DNA of 64,000 nt, taken from the NCBI GenBank assembly GCA_023228825.1, contig JALOAL010000008.1:62001-126000 (forward strand). Direction: 5' to 3'. Below are positions 8,199-16,275 of the stretch, piece after piece. The notes beneath the pieces are model-generated. The model was not told the DNA's origin and made no database searches. It saw only the letters and a list, made by a program, of their open reading frames with translations. Position 1 is the stretch's first letter, and each line of letters begins with the position of its first letter. This DNA is from Dehalococcoidia bacterium (GTDB lineage: Bacteria; Chloroflexota; Dehalococcoidia; UBA2979). The position numbers and the translations under genes are program-made.

Positions 8199-9811
8199 TG
8201 CGCCTCGCCCTGCTCGCAGCCACCCTCGTGATCCTCGTCGCCTGCGACAGTGGCGAGGAGGATGCGCCGGTGACCGCGACTGCGAGCGGGACGGAGACGG
8301 CCACCGCGACGGCAAGCGCCACGGCGGTTACCGACCCCTCGCCGAGCGCGACGAGGCCGCCGCACTACCTCGACAGTGGCAATACGGCGAGACGGCCTCC
8401 GCCCTTCGCAACGTCCGTGCCAGAGCCGCGCCGCACGGGCGTGACGCACCTCGACGTGATCCTCGCCGCCATCGAGAACGGGCACGTCGAAGTCCTCAAG
8501 CCGCTCCTGGATGTGCGACTCGAAGCCTGTGCCCCGGATGGCGAGGCTATGTCCCTGCCCGCACCACCGATCTGCGAACCCGGCGAGCCAGCCGGTACGT
8601 CGGTGAGCGTCTTCACCATTGGGCTGGGGTGCGAAGGTGCGACCTTGCGGGAATGGGAGGAAGTGCTCCCCCGTTGGGTCGCAGCAACGCGAGGGCTGTA
8701 CGCAGCCGTCGAGCAACCCTCGGGAGAAGGGTCGGAGGGAAGAGCCATGCTGATCTTCCACGCGGTGGGAGATCAGTTCATTCAGTCGCCGTTTGCGGTG
8801 GTCACCTCGGACGGAGGCATCGAGTCGCTCGCGTTCGGCGGGTGCGCCACGGAAGAGGATCGCACGATCCGTGGTGAGCAACGGCTACCGATCATCGCCG
8901 GGCCGTGGCTCGACGCGTTGGGCGCGGGTCCCCTGCCGCAGACGGGGGACGAATCGCTCGACCGGGTGTTGCAGTCGATCCATCGCAGCAGCCAGGACGG
9001 GGCGCTGGAGTACTCCAGGCGTCCGTTCATCCTGGAATCGTGTTTCCCCTTCGGCGTGGGTGTGAGCGACCTGGCCGTTGCCTGGTATCAGTTCTACGCA
9101 CAGAGCCCCCAACTCCACGGCGTGTTCCGCGCCCCCACCTCGCCGCCTCAGGGTTGGGAGGACGCAGCGTGGTGGGCCATCTACGCCGTCGCGCACAACG
9201 AACTGCTGGGAGCGGCGCGAGTAGGCATCACCGAGGCGGGCCGCATCGTCGGTATCGACTACGCATGCGACACGGCCGAGCGGGCAGCGACCTGGGGCGA
9301 GGAGCGACTCACCGCTCTCGACCTGGGCGAGGCCGACGCCCCTCGACGCTCTGGCATCGCGGAGGTCGATGCCGTCATCGCGGAAGTCGAGGCGGGTGAA
9401 GTTGCCGCGCTGGGTGACCGCGTCCGCCTGTACGAGGTGGGCTGTACGCGCCGACAGGGCCTCGGTGGTCCTCCGAAGTGCGGGGGCGACGACGCGGAGG
9501 GGACGGTCTACGAACGGTTCCCGGTTGCGGGATGCAGCCATGGGACGTGGGCCGAGGGCGCTGAGCATGCCATCTCTGCCGCACTCGCCTCGGACGGCTT
9601 GATGGCGGTGTTGGAGGGTGGGGTCACATGGACGGAGTTTCCGGGGCTCGTCACCGAGTACGGGCTGGTCTACCGGCCGGCAGGCGACTCCCCGGTGTTC
9701 GTCGTGATCGGCGTGACGGACGGCGCAATCGTGAGCGTGGAGTACCAGTGTGGGGGCCCCTACCGCGACTCTGACCGCATCGTCGCCGGACCGTGGGGGG
9801 CAAAGGACTAA
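8198..9811 (+). CDS. Putative lipoprotein C, three repeat domains
   Basis: A 537-residue lipoprotein with signal peptide MRLALLAATLVILVAC (lipobox Cys16) and a Thr/Ala-rich linker. Three diverged domains follow. The first runs from TGVTHLDVILAAIE to LPIIAGPW; the second, from TGDESLDRVLQSI, is shortened and lacks the GGPPKC segment; the third, from SGIAEVDAVIAEVE, has LGGPPKC and FPVAGC and ends RIVAGPWGAKD. With its neighbours this makes an array of one, two and three domains. The function is unknown; surface-exposed binding is only a guess. Its stop overlaps the stop of the convergent gene by four bases. Confidence 0.75.
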   Translation: MRLALLAATLVILVACDSGEEDAPVTATASGTETATATASATAVTDPSPSATRPPHYLDSGNTARRPPPFATSVPEPRRTGVTHLDVILAAIENGHVEVLKPLLDVRLEACAPDGEAMSLPAPPICEPGEPAGTSVSVFTIGLGCEGATLREWEEVLPRWVAATRGLYAAVEQPSGEGSEGRAMLIFHAVGDQFIQSPFAVVTSDGGIESLAFGGCATEEDRTIRGEQRLPIIAGPWLDALGAGPLPQTGDESLDRVLQSIHRSSQDGALEYSRRPFILESCFPFGVGVSDLAVAWYQFYAQSPQLHGVFRAPTSPPQGWEDAAWWAIYAVAHNELLGAARVGITEAGRIVGIDYACDTAERAATWGEERLTALDLGEADAPRRSGIAEVDAVIAEVEAGEVAALGDRVRLYEVGCTRRQGLGGPPKCGGDDAEGTVYERFPVAGCSHGTWAEGAEHAISAALASDGLMAVLEGGVTWTEFPGLVTEYGLVYRPAGDSPVFVVIGVTDGAIVSVEYQCGGPYRDSDRIVAGPWGAKD

Positions 9812-10317
9812 CCCTCCGGGCGCTGGGCGTGGTGCTCGGTGTTTTCGAGGTCGAAGGACATGCGCACCCTCACCGCTGGGGCCTCCGGGCCGGCGTGCTG
9901 GACGGCCCACTCGCACATGGCGGCGAGTTCGCGGAGGCGCGGGGCGAGGTGCTGGTAGCCCTCGATCAGGGGGGCGAGGGTGTCGTCGGGGTGCTCCCAG
10001 TGCTCCGCGATCTCGGTGGCGGCACGGGCGAGGTCGGCGGCGGGCTGCCACGACCGTTCGAGTTCCATGCGGTCCTGCGGCGTGTCCACGTTGCGGTCGG
10101 CGTACTGGTAGACGGGCTTCAGGTCCACCTTCAGTTGCCGTCGGAGGTGACTGGCGGCGAGGGCGAGTTCGTGGGTACCGCCCATCTCCGCGCTGTAGGC
10201 CCATGAGATGAAGAACAGGATGATGGCCGGATCGTCCGTGAACTGCACCGGTGAGGCCGGTTCAGGCTCGGGCGAGAACTCGACGAAGAAGCGCTGGGGC
10301 CAGGGTTGTTGGGTCAT
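9808..10317 (-). CDS. Uncharacterised 169-residue soluble protein
   Basis: I do not recognise this family. It has no signal peptide or membrane segment. The first 35 residues are Pro-rich and polar (FVEFSPEPEPASPV); the rest is mainly charged helix with heptad-like Leu/Ala spacing (HLRRQLKVDL, LARAATEIAEHWEH, LAPRLRELAAMCEWAV). The ATG at 10315-10317 starts MTQQPWPQRFF; the region further upstream is the repeat-rich spacer. It is convergent with lipoprotein C (stops overlap) and lies downstream of gyrB on the same strand, separated by 250 bases of repeats. Confidence 0.6.
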   Translation of the reverse strand: MTQQPWPQRFFVEFSPEPEPASPVQFTDDPAIILFFISWAYSAEMGGTHELALAASHLRRQLKVDLKPVYQYADRNVDTPQDRMELERSWQPAADLARAATEIAEHWEHPDDTLAPLIEGYQHLAPRLRELAAMCEWAVQHAGPEAPAVRVRMSFDLENTEHHAQRPEG

Positions 10318-10343
10318 GGGGTGGCATCTGGGTCGGGCGGAGA

Positions 10344-10517
10344 CCCCCCACCCCAGCCCGCCCGCAGGGGGAGGGCGTTGGGGGCCGCGCAACCTACGAG
10401 TGCAAACCGCTCACCCTGAGCCTGTCGAAGGGGGAGCCCCGCTCGTGGTCGGGCAACCGCGGGGTTTGGGGTGGCGGATCGTCCCCCACCCCAACCCTCC
10501 CCCGCGAGGGGGGAGGG
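10344..10517. repeat. Spacer with three palindromic repeat-like elements
   Basis: Two related GC-rich elements lie at 10344-10375 and 10483-10517. Each starts CCCCACCCCA and ends GGGGGAGGG; the second folds as a nine-base stem, CCCTCCCCC against GGGGGAGGG, with a GCGA loop. Between them, at 10410-10432, is CTCACCCTGAGCCTGTCGAA followed by GG. From memory, near-identical versions of this last string are dispersed through many high-GC genomes. No gene is visible in 10318-10569. The hairpin may also end gyrB transcripts, but no T-run follows it on that strand. Confidence 0.5.
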
Positions 10518-10569
10518 GGTCAGAGGTGGCGGCGCGACGTTCACCGATTCGATCCGTCGTCTGCGTGGA

Positions 10570-12501
10570 CTAGATGTCCAGCCGGGCCTCGAGGGCGTGG
10601 GTGGTGATGAACTTCTTCCGAGGCGCCACCTCGTCACCCATCAGGGTGTTGAAGAGTTCGTCGGCGACCTCCGCGTCGTAGACCTCCACGCGCAGGAGCA
10701 TGCGGTTCTCCGGGTTGAGGGTGGTGTCCCACAACTGCTCCGCGTTCATCTCGCCCAGGCCCTTGTAGCGCTGGATGGAGACGCCCTTGTCCGAGTGGTC
10801 CTTGAAGTACTCCTCGCGCGCGCGGTCGTCGAAGAGCCAGGTGGTGTTGCGGCCGCGGGTCACGGAATACAGCGGTGGCTGCGCGATGAAGAGGTGGCCG
10901 TGTTCGATCACTTCGGGCATGAAGCGGTAGAAGAACGTGAGCAGCAGCGTGCGGATGTGCGCGCCGTCCACGTCCGCGTCCGTCATGATCACGATCTTGC
11001 CGTAGCGCAACTTGCTGATGTCGAAGTCTTCACCGAAGCCGGTGCCCAGCGCGGTGATGATGTTCCGGATCTGCTCGTTCTCCAGCATCTTGTCCAGGCG
11101 GGACTTCTCCACGTTGAGGATCTTGCCTCGCAGTGGCAGCACCGCCTGGTTGCGGCGGTCGCGTGCGGCCTTGGCGGAGCCGCCGGCCGAGTCGCCCTCC
11201 ACGATGTACAACTCGCACTTCTCGGGATCCGTCTCCGAACAGTCGGCGAGTTTGCCGGGCAGGTTGGAGCCCTCCAGCACGCCCTTGCGCTGGACCAGGT
11301 CACGAGCCTTGCGGGCGGCCTCCCGCGCGCGGGCGGCGGTGAGCGACTTGTCGATGATGCGGCGGGCGATGGAGGGGTTCTCCTCCAGCGTCTGGGAGAG
11401 GGCGTTGCCCACGGCGGACTCCACCAGGCCCTTGATCTCCGGGTTGCCCAGGCGGGTCTTGGTCTGGCCCTCGAACTGGGGCTCGGACAACTTGACGGAG
11501 ATCACGCAGGCCAGACCCTCCCGGACGTCGTCGCCGGTGAGGTTGGGGTCGTTGTCCTTCAGGATCTTGGCCTTGCGGGCGTAGTCGTTCAGGACGCGGG
11601 TGAGCGCGGTGCGGAAGCCCGTGACGTGCGAGCCGCCGTCGATCGTCTTGATGACGTTCGCGAAGGAGTAGAGGATCTCGCCGAAGGACTCGTTGTACTG
11701 GAAGGCGACCTCCACGGAGGCGTCCTCCGTCTCGTGCGAGACGTAGATCGGGTCCGCGTGCAGCGGGTTCTTCGTGCGGTTCAACTGGCGCACAAAGGCC
11801 TGGATGCCGGAGTCGAAGTAGAAGGATCGCTCGTTGCCCTCGCCGCGCTCGTCGATGAACTGGATCATGAGGCCGCGGGTCAGGTAGGCCATCTCGCGGA
11901 AGCGCTGGACAAGCATGTCGAAGTCGTAGTCCAGCGTCTCGAAGACGGTGGGATCCGGCGCCCAGTGGATGATGGTGCCGGTGTCGTCCTTGGCTACCTT
12001 GCCGGACTTCTTCAGTTCGGTCTGCGGGACGCCGCGCGCGTATGTCTGGGTCCAGCGGGCGCCGTCCTGTCGCACCTCGACGTCCATGGCCTCGGAGAGG
12101 GCGTTGACCACGGACGCGCCCACGCCGTGGAGGCCGCCGGAGACCTTGTAGCCGCCGCCGCCGAACTTGCCGCCGGCGTGCAGCACCGTGAGCACCGTCT
12201 CCACGGCGGAGAGCCCGGTCTTGGAGTGCTTGCCGACGGGGATGCCTCGGCCGTTGTCGGCCACGGTGACGTCACCCTCCGGGTGGATGGTGATGATGAC
12301 CTTGTCGCAGTAGCCGGCCATCGCCTCGTCCACGGCGTTGTCCACGATCTCGAAGATCAGGTGGTGCAGGCCGCGCTGGTCGGTGGAGCCGATGTACATG
12401 CCGGGGCGGCGGCGGACGGCCTCCAGGCCCTCCAGGACCTGGATGTTGTCCGCGGTGTAGTTGGACGCAGGCTTGCTGGCCCGCGGGGCGGTGGTGGTCA
12501 T
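10570..12501 (-). CDS. gyrB: DNA gyrase subunit B
   Basis: The ATPase subunit of the type IIA topoisomerase that introduces negative supercoils. At 643 residues it is the short, standard form. The N-terminal GHKL ATPase shows EIVDNAVDEA, ADNGRGIPVG and GGLHGVGASVVNALS; the TOPRIM domain shows EGDSAGGSAK and MTDADVDGAHI; the C-terminus has RYKGLGEMN and ends TTHALEARLDI. Length and these motifs fit GyrB, although a ParE cannot be fully excluded without gyrA/parC context. There is no intein. It is transcribed from a 146-base leader starting at an extended -10 promoter. Confidence 0.95.
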   Translation of the reverse strand: MTTTAPRASKPASNYTADNIQVLEGLEAVRRRPGMYIGSTDQRGLHHLIFEIVDNAVDEAMAGYCDKVIITIHPEGDVTVADNGRGIPVGKHSKTGLSAVETVLTVLHAGGKFGGGGYKVSGGLHGVGASVVNALSEAMDVEVRQDGARWTQTYARGVPQTELKKSGKVAKDDTGTIIHWAPDPTVFETLDYDFDMLVQRFREMAYLTRGLMIQFIDERGEGNERSFYFDSGIQAFVRQLNRTKNPLHADPIYVSHETEDASVEVAFQYNESFGEILYSFANVIKTIDGGSHVTGFRTALTRVLNDYARKAKILKDNDPNLTGDDVREGLACVISVKLSEPQFEGQTKTRLGNPEIKGLVESAVGNALSQTLEENPSIARRIIDKSLTAARAREAARKARDLVQRKGVLEGSNLPGKLADCSETDPEKCELYIVEGDSAGGSAKAARDRRNQAVLPLRGKILNVEKSRLDKMLENEQIRNIITALGTGFGEDFDISKLRYGKIVIMTDADVDGAHIRTLLLTFFYRFMPEVIEHGHLFIAQPPLYSVTRGRNTTWLFDDRAREEYFKDHSDKGVSIQRYKGLGEMNAEQLWDTTLNPENRMLLRVEVYDAEVADELFNTLMGDEVAPRKKFITTHALEARLDI

Positions 12502-12648
12502 GCTGTCCCGTTCACTCGCGGCCTCTCGAAGCGCTCGAGGTGGGCCGTCTTCGCGTGCTCGATCTGACGTACGGACGCCGTCAACAGGCGGTCCGGATCG
12601 AGCGTGCTGTCGGGCGACGGGGAGGGTCCGAAGGGTCGCGCCGACACC

Positions 12649-12666
12649 ATCGAATTATACCACGAT
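12649..12666 (-). promoter_or_regulatory. Extended -10 promoter for gyrB
   Basis: On the minus strand the sequence reads TGG then TATAAT (12654-12659), a perfect -10 with the TG extension. No good -35 is visible at 16-18 bases. The predicted start is near 12647, giving a leader of about 146 bases before the gyrB ATG. The rest of the 12502-12870 spacer holds no gene I can support. Confidence 0.6.
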
Positions 12667-12855
12667 CGCCTGTATTACGGGGAGATTCTGGCCCTCCGCG
12701 CCGCGCAGCCGCTTCGCGCGCCCGGCGTCCGGAGGGACGCATCAGAATGGCTCCCGCATACTCACGGGTACGCCCGAATACTCTCGGATGGTGCCGAAAG
12801 CGCGAGAGAGCACGCGGCGTGGGCGTGGGCGCGACGTGGCCCGGAGCGCCCTGCG

Positions 12856-12861
12856 TACAAT
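12856..12861 (+). promoter_or_regulatory. -10 element placed for a leaderless start of the TsaA-domain gene
   Basis: TACAAT ends nine bases before the ATG at 12871, so transcription would begin at or a couple of bases before the start codon. No ribosome-binding site precedes this ATG and the -35 is weak. Similar spacing occurs at murT, the MmeI-like gene and the gene at 38957. Confidence 0.4.
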
Positions 12862-12870
12862 GGCCGCCTG

Positions 12871-13308
12871 ATGGCTGACATCACCCTGCACCCGATTGGC
12901 GTGGTACGCAACGGCGAGGAGGACCTCGGCCGCCTCGACTGGTCGCGCGTGGAGTCGCGTATCGACCTGTCGGAGAGCCTGGGGGAGGCGCTGCTGGGGC
13001 TGCGCGATTACTCCCACGTGATAGTGCTGGGCTGGCTGGACCGTTACCCCCCGGAGTACCTCGCGCGACGCACGGCGTACCCCTCCGGCGACGAGCGGCT
13101 GCCGCTCCAGGGCGCCCTGGCGCTGCGGGGAGTGCGCCCCAACCCCGTGAGCGTCACCGTCTGCGAACTCCGAGGCGTGGAGGGAGACTCGCTGACCGTG
13201 CGCGGGCTGGACCTGGTGGACGGCACGCCCGTGATCGACGTGAAGCCGTACATCGCGTTCTACGACTCCGTCCCGAAGGCGAAGATCCCGAAGTGGGCCG
13301 GCGGATGA
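12871..13308 (+). CDS. TsaA-like (TrmO N-terminal domain) protein
   Basis: A 145-residue TsaA/YaeB-fold protein. It opens ITLHPIGVVRNGEED and carries LRDYSHVIVLGWLDR, then LRGVRPNPVSVTVCEL and the closing signature LVDGTPVIDVKPYIAFYDS. The full-length relative TrmO methylates N6-threonylcarbamoyladenosine at tRNA position 37 with SAM. This protein has only the N-terminal beta-barrel domain and lacks the C-terminal domain of enterobacterial TrmO, so tRNA methylation is possible but unproven. The start at 12871 is fixed by homology and the adjacent -10. Confidence 0.8.
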   Translation: MADITLHPIGVVRNGEEDLGRLDWSRVESRIDLSESLGEALLGLRDYSHVIVLGWLDRYPPEYLARRTAYPSGDERLPLQGALALRGVRPNPVSVTVCELRGVEGDSLTVRGLDLVDGTPVIDVKPYIAFYDSVPKAKIPKWAGG

Positions 13309-13444
13309 CCGGCTGCCGCGCCGCCAGCGCCAGCGTGGCAGGGCTCCCCTCACGGTGTGGCCTAATGGTGCGGGCCTGATGCTGCGGCCGGGTCCATCCG
13401 GAAGCCGTTCCACGGGCGGGCGGTTGCAGGCAGGGCGCACGGGC

Positions 13445-14194
13445 ATGGAGGAGCGCACCACCGGCGGACGCCTCGAAGGTCCGGCGCGCCGGCCGCCCAC
13501 GCGGCGCACGCTGGACGCGATCTACCGTGCGCTGTTGTCCGTGCACGGCCACCAGCAGTGGTGGCCCACCGCCTCCGAGGATCCCGAGGAGCAGCGGTTC
13601 GAGATCTGCCTGGGCGCGATCCTCACGCAGAACACCTCCTGGCGCGGGGCGGCGGCGGCGTTGGTGAACCTGCGGGAGGCGGGGGTGACCACGCCGGAGG
13701 CCATCCTGGACCTGCCGCAGGACGTGCTGGCCGACCTGGTGCGGCCGTCCGGGCACTTCAACGTGAAGGCGCGCAAGGTGCAGGCCTTCTGCGAGGCGGT
13801 GATGGCGGACGGCGACGGCTCCGTGGACGTCCTGCTGGAGGGCGACGCGGACGAGGTGCGCTCGAGGCTCCTTGAGATCTGGGGCATCGGCCCGGAGACG
13901 GCGGACGCGATGACGCTGTACGCAGGGCGCAAGCCCACGTTCGTCGTGGACGCCTACGCCTACCGAATCTTCGAGCGCCTCGGCACTCCTCCCGGGCCTC
14001 GGAAGTACGATAGTTATCGGACGTTCCTGCTCGACCGTATCGGGCCGGACGTGACGCTGCTGAACGAGTGGCACGCGCTCCTCGTCCGGCACGGCCAGCA
14101 GGTCTGCCTGAAGACATACCCCCGATGCGCCGAGTGCCCGCTCCTGCGCCGTTGCGACTTCGGCCGTGAGGAGATGGGTGGGCCCGCGAGGTGA
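13445..14194 (+). CDS. HhH-GPD DNA glycosylase, endonuclease III-related, with 4Fe-4S cluster
   Basis: A 249-residue base-excision repair glycosylase. It has the helix-hairpin-helix at WGIGPETAD (147-152), the catalytic Asp in FVVDAY (169) and a C-x6-C-x2-C-x5-C cluster motif at Cys221, 228, 231 and 237. Bifunctional endonuclease III has a Lys in the hairpin (GVGRKTA); here that position is Glu. It is therefore likely a monofunctional glycosylase closer to the MagIII/EndoIII-related branch, perhaps acting on alkylated bases. The ATG at 13445 was preferred; an in-frame ATG at 13379 would add 22 low-complexity residues. Confidence 0.85.
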   Translation: MEERTTGGRLEGPARRPPTRRTLDAIYRALLSVHGHQQWWPTASEDPEEQRFEICLGAILTQNTSWRGAAAALVNLREAGVTTPEAILDLPQDVLADLVRPSGHFNVKARKVQAFCEAVMADGDGSVDVLLEGDADEVRSRLLEIWGIGPETADAMTLYAGRKPTFVVDAYAYRIFERLGTPPGPRKYDSYRTFLLDRIGPDVTLLNEWHALLVRHGQQVCLKTYPRCAECPLLRRCDFGREEMGGPAR

Positions 14195-14198
14195 CGCG

Positions 14199-14429
14199 AT
14201 GGAACAGGACGAGGGGAGTCGGCTTGCGGTGGGCGTGGCCATCGGCGTGGCCATCGGGGTGGCGATGATGCAGTCCATGGGGCCCGCTGGCATGGGGGCG
14301 GGCATCGCGATCGGCGTGGCGCTGGGTGTGGCCTGGGGCCAGCAGTCGAAGTCGCGCGACGGCGACGGCGACCCCCCGGATGGTGACACTCCAGATGACG
14401 GTACGCGAGACGACGATGAGACTCCCTGA
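14199..14429 (+). CDS. Small glycine-zipper membrane protein
   Basis: A 76-residue protein with two hydrophobic segments rich in Gly/Ala/Val/Ile (VGVAIGVAIGVAMM, then MGAGIAIGVALGVAWG), joined by a short loop. The acidic tail repeats GDGD, DDGT and DDDET. GxxxG spacing in both segments suggests helix packing or oligomerisation. The family is unknown. It begins four bases after the glycosylase stop and is followed by two more tiny membrane proteins. Confidence 0.5.
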   Translation: MEQDEGSRLAVGVAIGVAIGVAMMQSMGPAGMGAGIAIGVALGVAWGQQSKSRDGDGDPPDGDTPDDGTRDDDETP

Positions 14430-14474
14430 CACGACGTTCCCTGACCGAGGCCGCCTCGGGGAGTGGGGGCTGGG

Positions 14475-14690
14475 ATGAAGAACAGCGCCTCGTGGACCAC
14501 CTGGGGCCGGATCACCTGGGTCGTGGTGATCGGCATGACCGTGGGAGCCTCGCCCATGCCCTTCGTGGGTACGGAGCGGCTCGGGTTTGGCATTGGCATC
14601 GGCGCGGCGGCGGCCCTCGTGGCGTGGGTATGGACGCACCCGGGCGCCCGTGACGCCGGGAATGCGGGTGGTGGGAGGTCAGGGCGATGA
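14475..14690 (+). CDS. Small two-helix membrane protein
   Basis: A 71-residue protein with two predicted membrane segments (ITWVVVIGMTVGASPM and FGIGIGAAAALVAWVW) and a basic, Gly-rich tail. A GGGGCTGGG ribosome site lies just before the ATG; a GTG four codons upstream is possible. The stop overlaps the next gene as ATGA, so translation is probably coupled. I cannot assign a family. Confidence 0.5.
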   Translation: MKNSASWTTWGRITWVVVIGMTVGASPMPFVGTERLGFGIGIGAAAALVAWVWTHPGARDAGNAGGGRSGR

Positions 14691-14980
14691 GGCTCCCCCG
14701 ACGACGGAAGCGCGCCCCGGACAACGACCCGGAGGCGGAGGCGCGCCGCCAGCAGCGCAACCGCTCGCTGTGGTCGTTCATCTTCGCGATCTTCGGCTGG
14801 TACCTCCTGCGGCCGACGAACGAGGTCCTTGCCGTGGTGGTCGCCGTCGCCATTGGCGTCGCGGTCTACGCCTACATCGGCTACCGCCGTGCGACGGAGG
14901 CCAGCCGCGAGGCGAAGCGCCAGGCGCGCCTGGAACGCTGGGCGCGAGAGGACATGGAGGAGCAGGAGCGGGAGGCATGA
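14687..14980 (+). CDS. Small membrane protein with basic N-terminus and charged helical tail
   Basis: A 97-residue protein. The N-terminus is strongly basic (RLPRRRKRAP), then come two hydrophobic segments (LWSFIFAIFGWYLL, VLAVVVAVAIGVAVYAYIGY) and a long charged helix (REAKRQARLERWARE) that could form a coiled coil. It overlaps the previous stop by four bases, and its own stop overlaps a 28-codon frame in the same way. No known family. Confidence 0.5.
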   Translation: MRLPRRRKRAPDNDPEAEARRQQRNRSLWSFIFAIFGWYLLRPTNEVLAVVVAVAIGVAVYAYIGYRRATEASREAKRQARLERWAREDMEEQEREA

Positions 14981-15063
14981 CCGTCTTCGGCCCGGTTCGC
15001 GGCTTCCGCGCGCTGGTCCGCGGTAACCCGCGCGGCGGCCGGGAGTTGCCGCTCACGAGGTAG
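14977..15063 (+). CDS. Possible 28-residue basic peptide
   Basis: A short frame beginning with ATGA overlap on the previous gene and reading MTVFGPVRGFRALVRGNPR onward to a TAG at 15061. A GGAGCGGGAGG stretch lies just upstream. The repeated overlap pattern is the only support; chance in GC-rich DNA is a real alternative. Confidence 0.25.
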   Translation: MTVFGPVRGFRALVRGNPRGGRELPLTR

Positions 15064-15081
15064 CGGCTGAGACTGGCCATC

Positions 15082-16176
15082 GTGGAACTCGGCATCATCG
15101 GCAAGGCACGCAGCGGGAAGACCACGGTCTTCAACGCCGTCACCCGCGGGACGGCGCAGGTGGGCGCGTACTCCGCCGGCACGGAGCCCAACGTGGGCGT
15201 AGTGAAGGTGCCGGACCCCCGCGTGGAGGCGCTGACCGAAGCGATCACGCCGAAGAAGGTCAGTTACGCGGAGATCCGCTGGGTGGACTACCCGGTCGGT
15301 GAATTCGGTGCGGATGGCCCTGGCCGCCAGTTCGTGTCTGAGTTGGCGCGGATGGACGCCCTGGTGCACGTGGTCCGCCACTTCACCGACGACTCCGTCC
15401 CCCACCCCGACGGTTCCGTGGACTCCCATCGCGACATCGAGGCGCTGGACCTGGAACTGACCTTCGTGGACCTGGGGCTCATCGAACGGCGGCTCACGCG
15501 CATCGACTCCGAGATGCGCTCTATGAAGGCCAGCGAGCGCTCCGCGATGGAGGCGCACCGCGACCTGCTGGGCCGCGTGCAGGCGCACCTGGAGAGTGGC
15601 CAGGGCCTGCGTTCTTTGACGCTGACCGAGAGCGAAGACAAGGAACTGCGCGCCTACCAGTTCATCACCAAGTTGCCGGTTCTGCTGCTGGTGAACATCG
15701 GCGAGGACGCAGTGGGCGACGCCGCCGCGATCGAGGCGGCGTACCGCGAGCGCTATGCGGCTCCCGGCGTGGCCGTGGCCGCGATGTGCGCCAAGATCGA
15801 GGCGGAACTGGCGCAGATGGAGCCGGACGAGGCGGACGCCTTCCGCGCCGACCTTGGACTGTCCGAGGACTCCGCGCGTGACCGAGCCATCATGGCTGCG
15901 TACGAGTTGCTCGGCGTGCACTCGTTCCTGACGGCAGGCGAGGAAGAAGTGCACGCGTGGACCGTGGCGCGCGGCGCCACCGCCCCGGAGGCTGCCGGCA
16001 AGATCCACAGCGACCTGGAGCGCGGCTTCATCCGCGCGGAGGTCACCTCCTGGCAGGACATGGTCGCCGCGCGCGGGTCCATGGCGGAACTGAAGAAGGC
16101 CGGCAAACTCCGCACGGAGGGCAAGTCCTACGTGGTCCAGGATGGCGACGTCCTGAATATCCTCTTCAACGTCTAA
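15082..16176 (+). CDS. ychF: YchF/Obg-like (OLA1) ATPase with TGS domain
   Basis: A ribosome-associated P-loop NTPase of the OLA1 subgroup that prefers ATP. The 364 residues match the family. The Walker A is IGKARSGKTT in place of the common GLPNVGKST, followed by TEPNVGVVKVPDPR. LLVNIGED occupies the position of the NKxD motif, the known YchF change that lowers guanine specificity. The C-terminal TGS domain includes EEVHAWTVARG, AAGKIHSDLERGFIRAEV and VQDGDVLNILFNV. The GTG at 15082 fits the family N-terminus MELGIIG. Confidence 0.93.
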   Translation: MELGIIGKARSGKTTVFNAVTRGTAQVGAYSAGTEPNVGVVKVPDPRVEALTEAITPKKVSYAEIRWVDYPVGEFGADGPGRQFVSELARMDALVHVVRHFTDDSVPHPDGSVDSHRDIEALDLELTFVDLGLIERRLTRIDSEMRSMKASERSAMEAHRDLLGRVQAHLESGQGLRSLTLTESEDKELRAYQFITKLPVLLLVNIGEDAVGDAAAIEAAYRERYAAPGVAVAAMCAKIEAELAQMEPDEADAFRADLGLSEDSARDRAIMAAYELLGVHSFLTAGEEEVHAWTVARGATAPEAAGKIHSDLERGFIRAEVTSWQDMVAARGSMAELKKAGKLRTEGKSYVVQDGDVLNILFNV

Positions 16177-16275
16177 CCCGCCTCCGCCCCCACCGCCCAC
16201 CTTCCCTCCGCTGAGCCCACCCCCACAGGCCGGGTCGTATGATCGCGGGCGGCAAGACGAGGGGATGGCGGGGAC

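Noticed and set aside
10570..12501. Intein in gyrB (also checked in dnaB)
   Set aside because: Both proteins have normal length, and the conserved motifs are uninterrupted.
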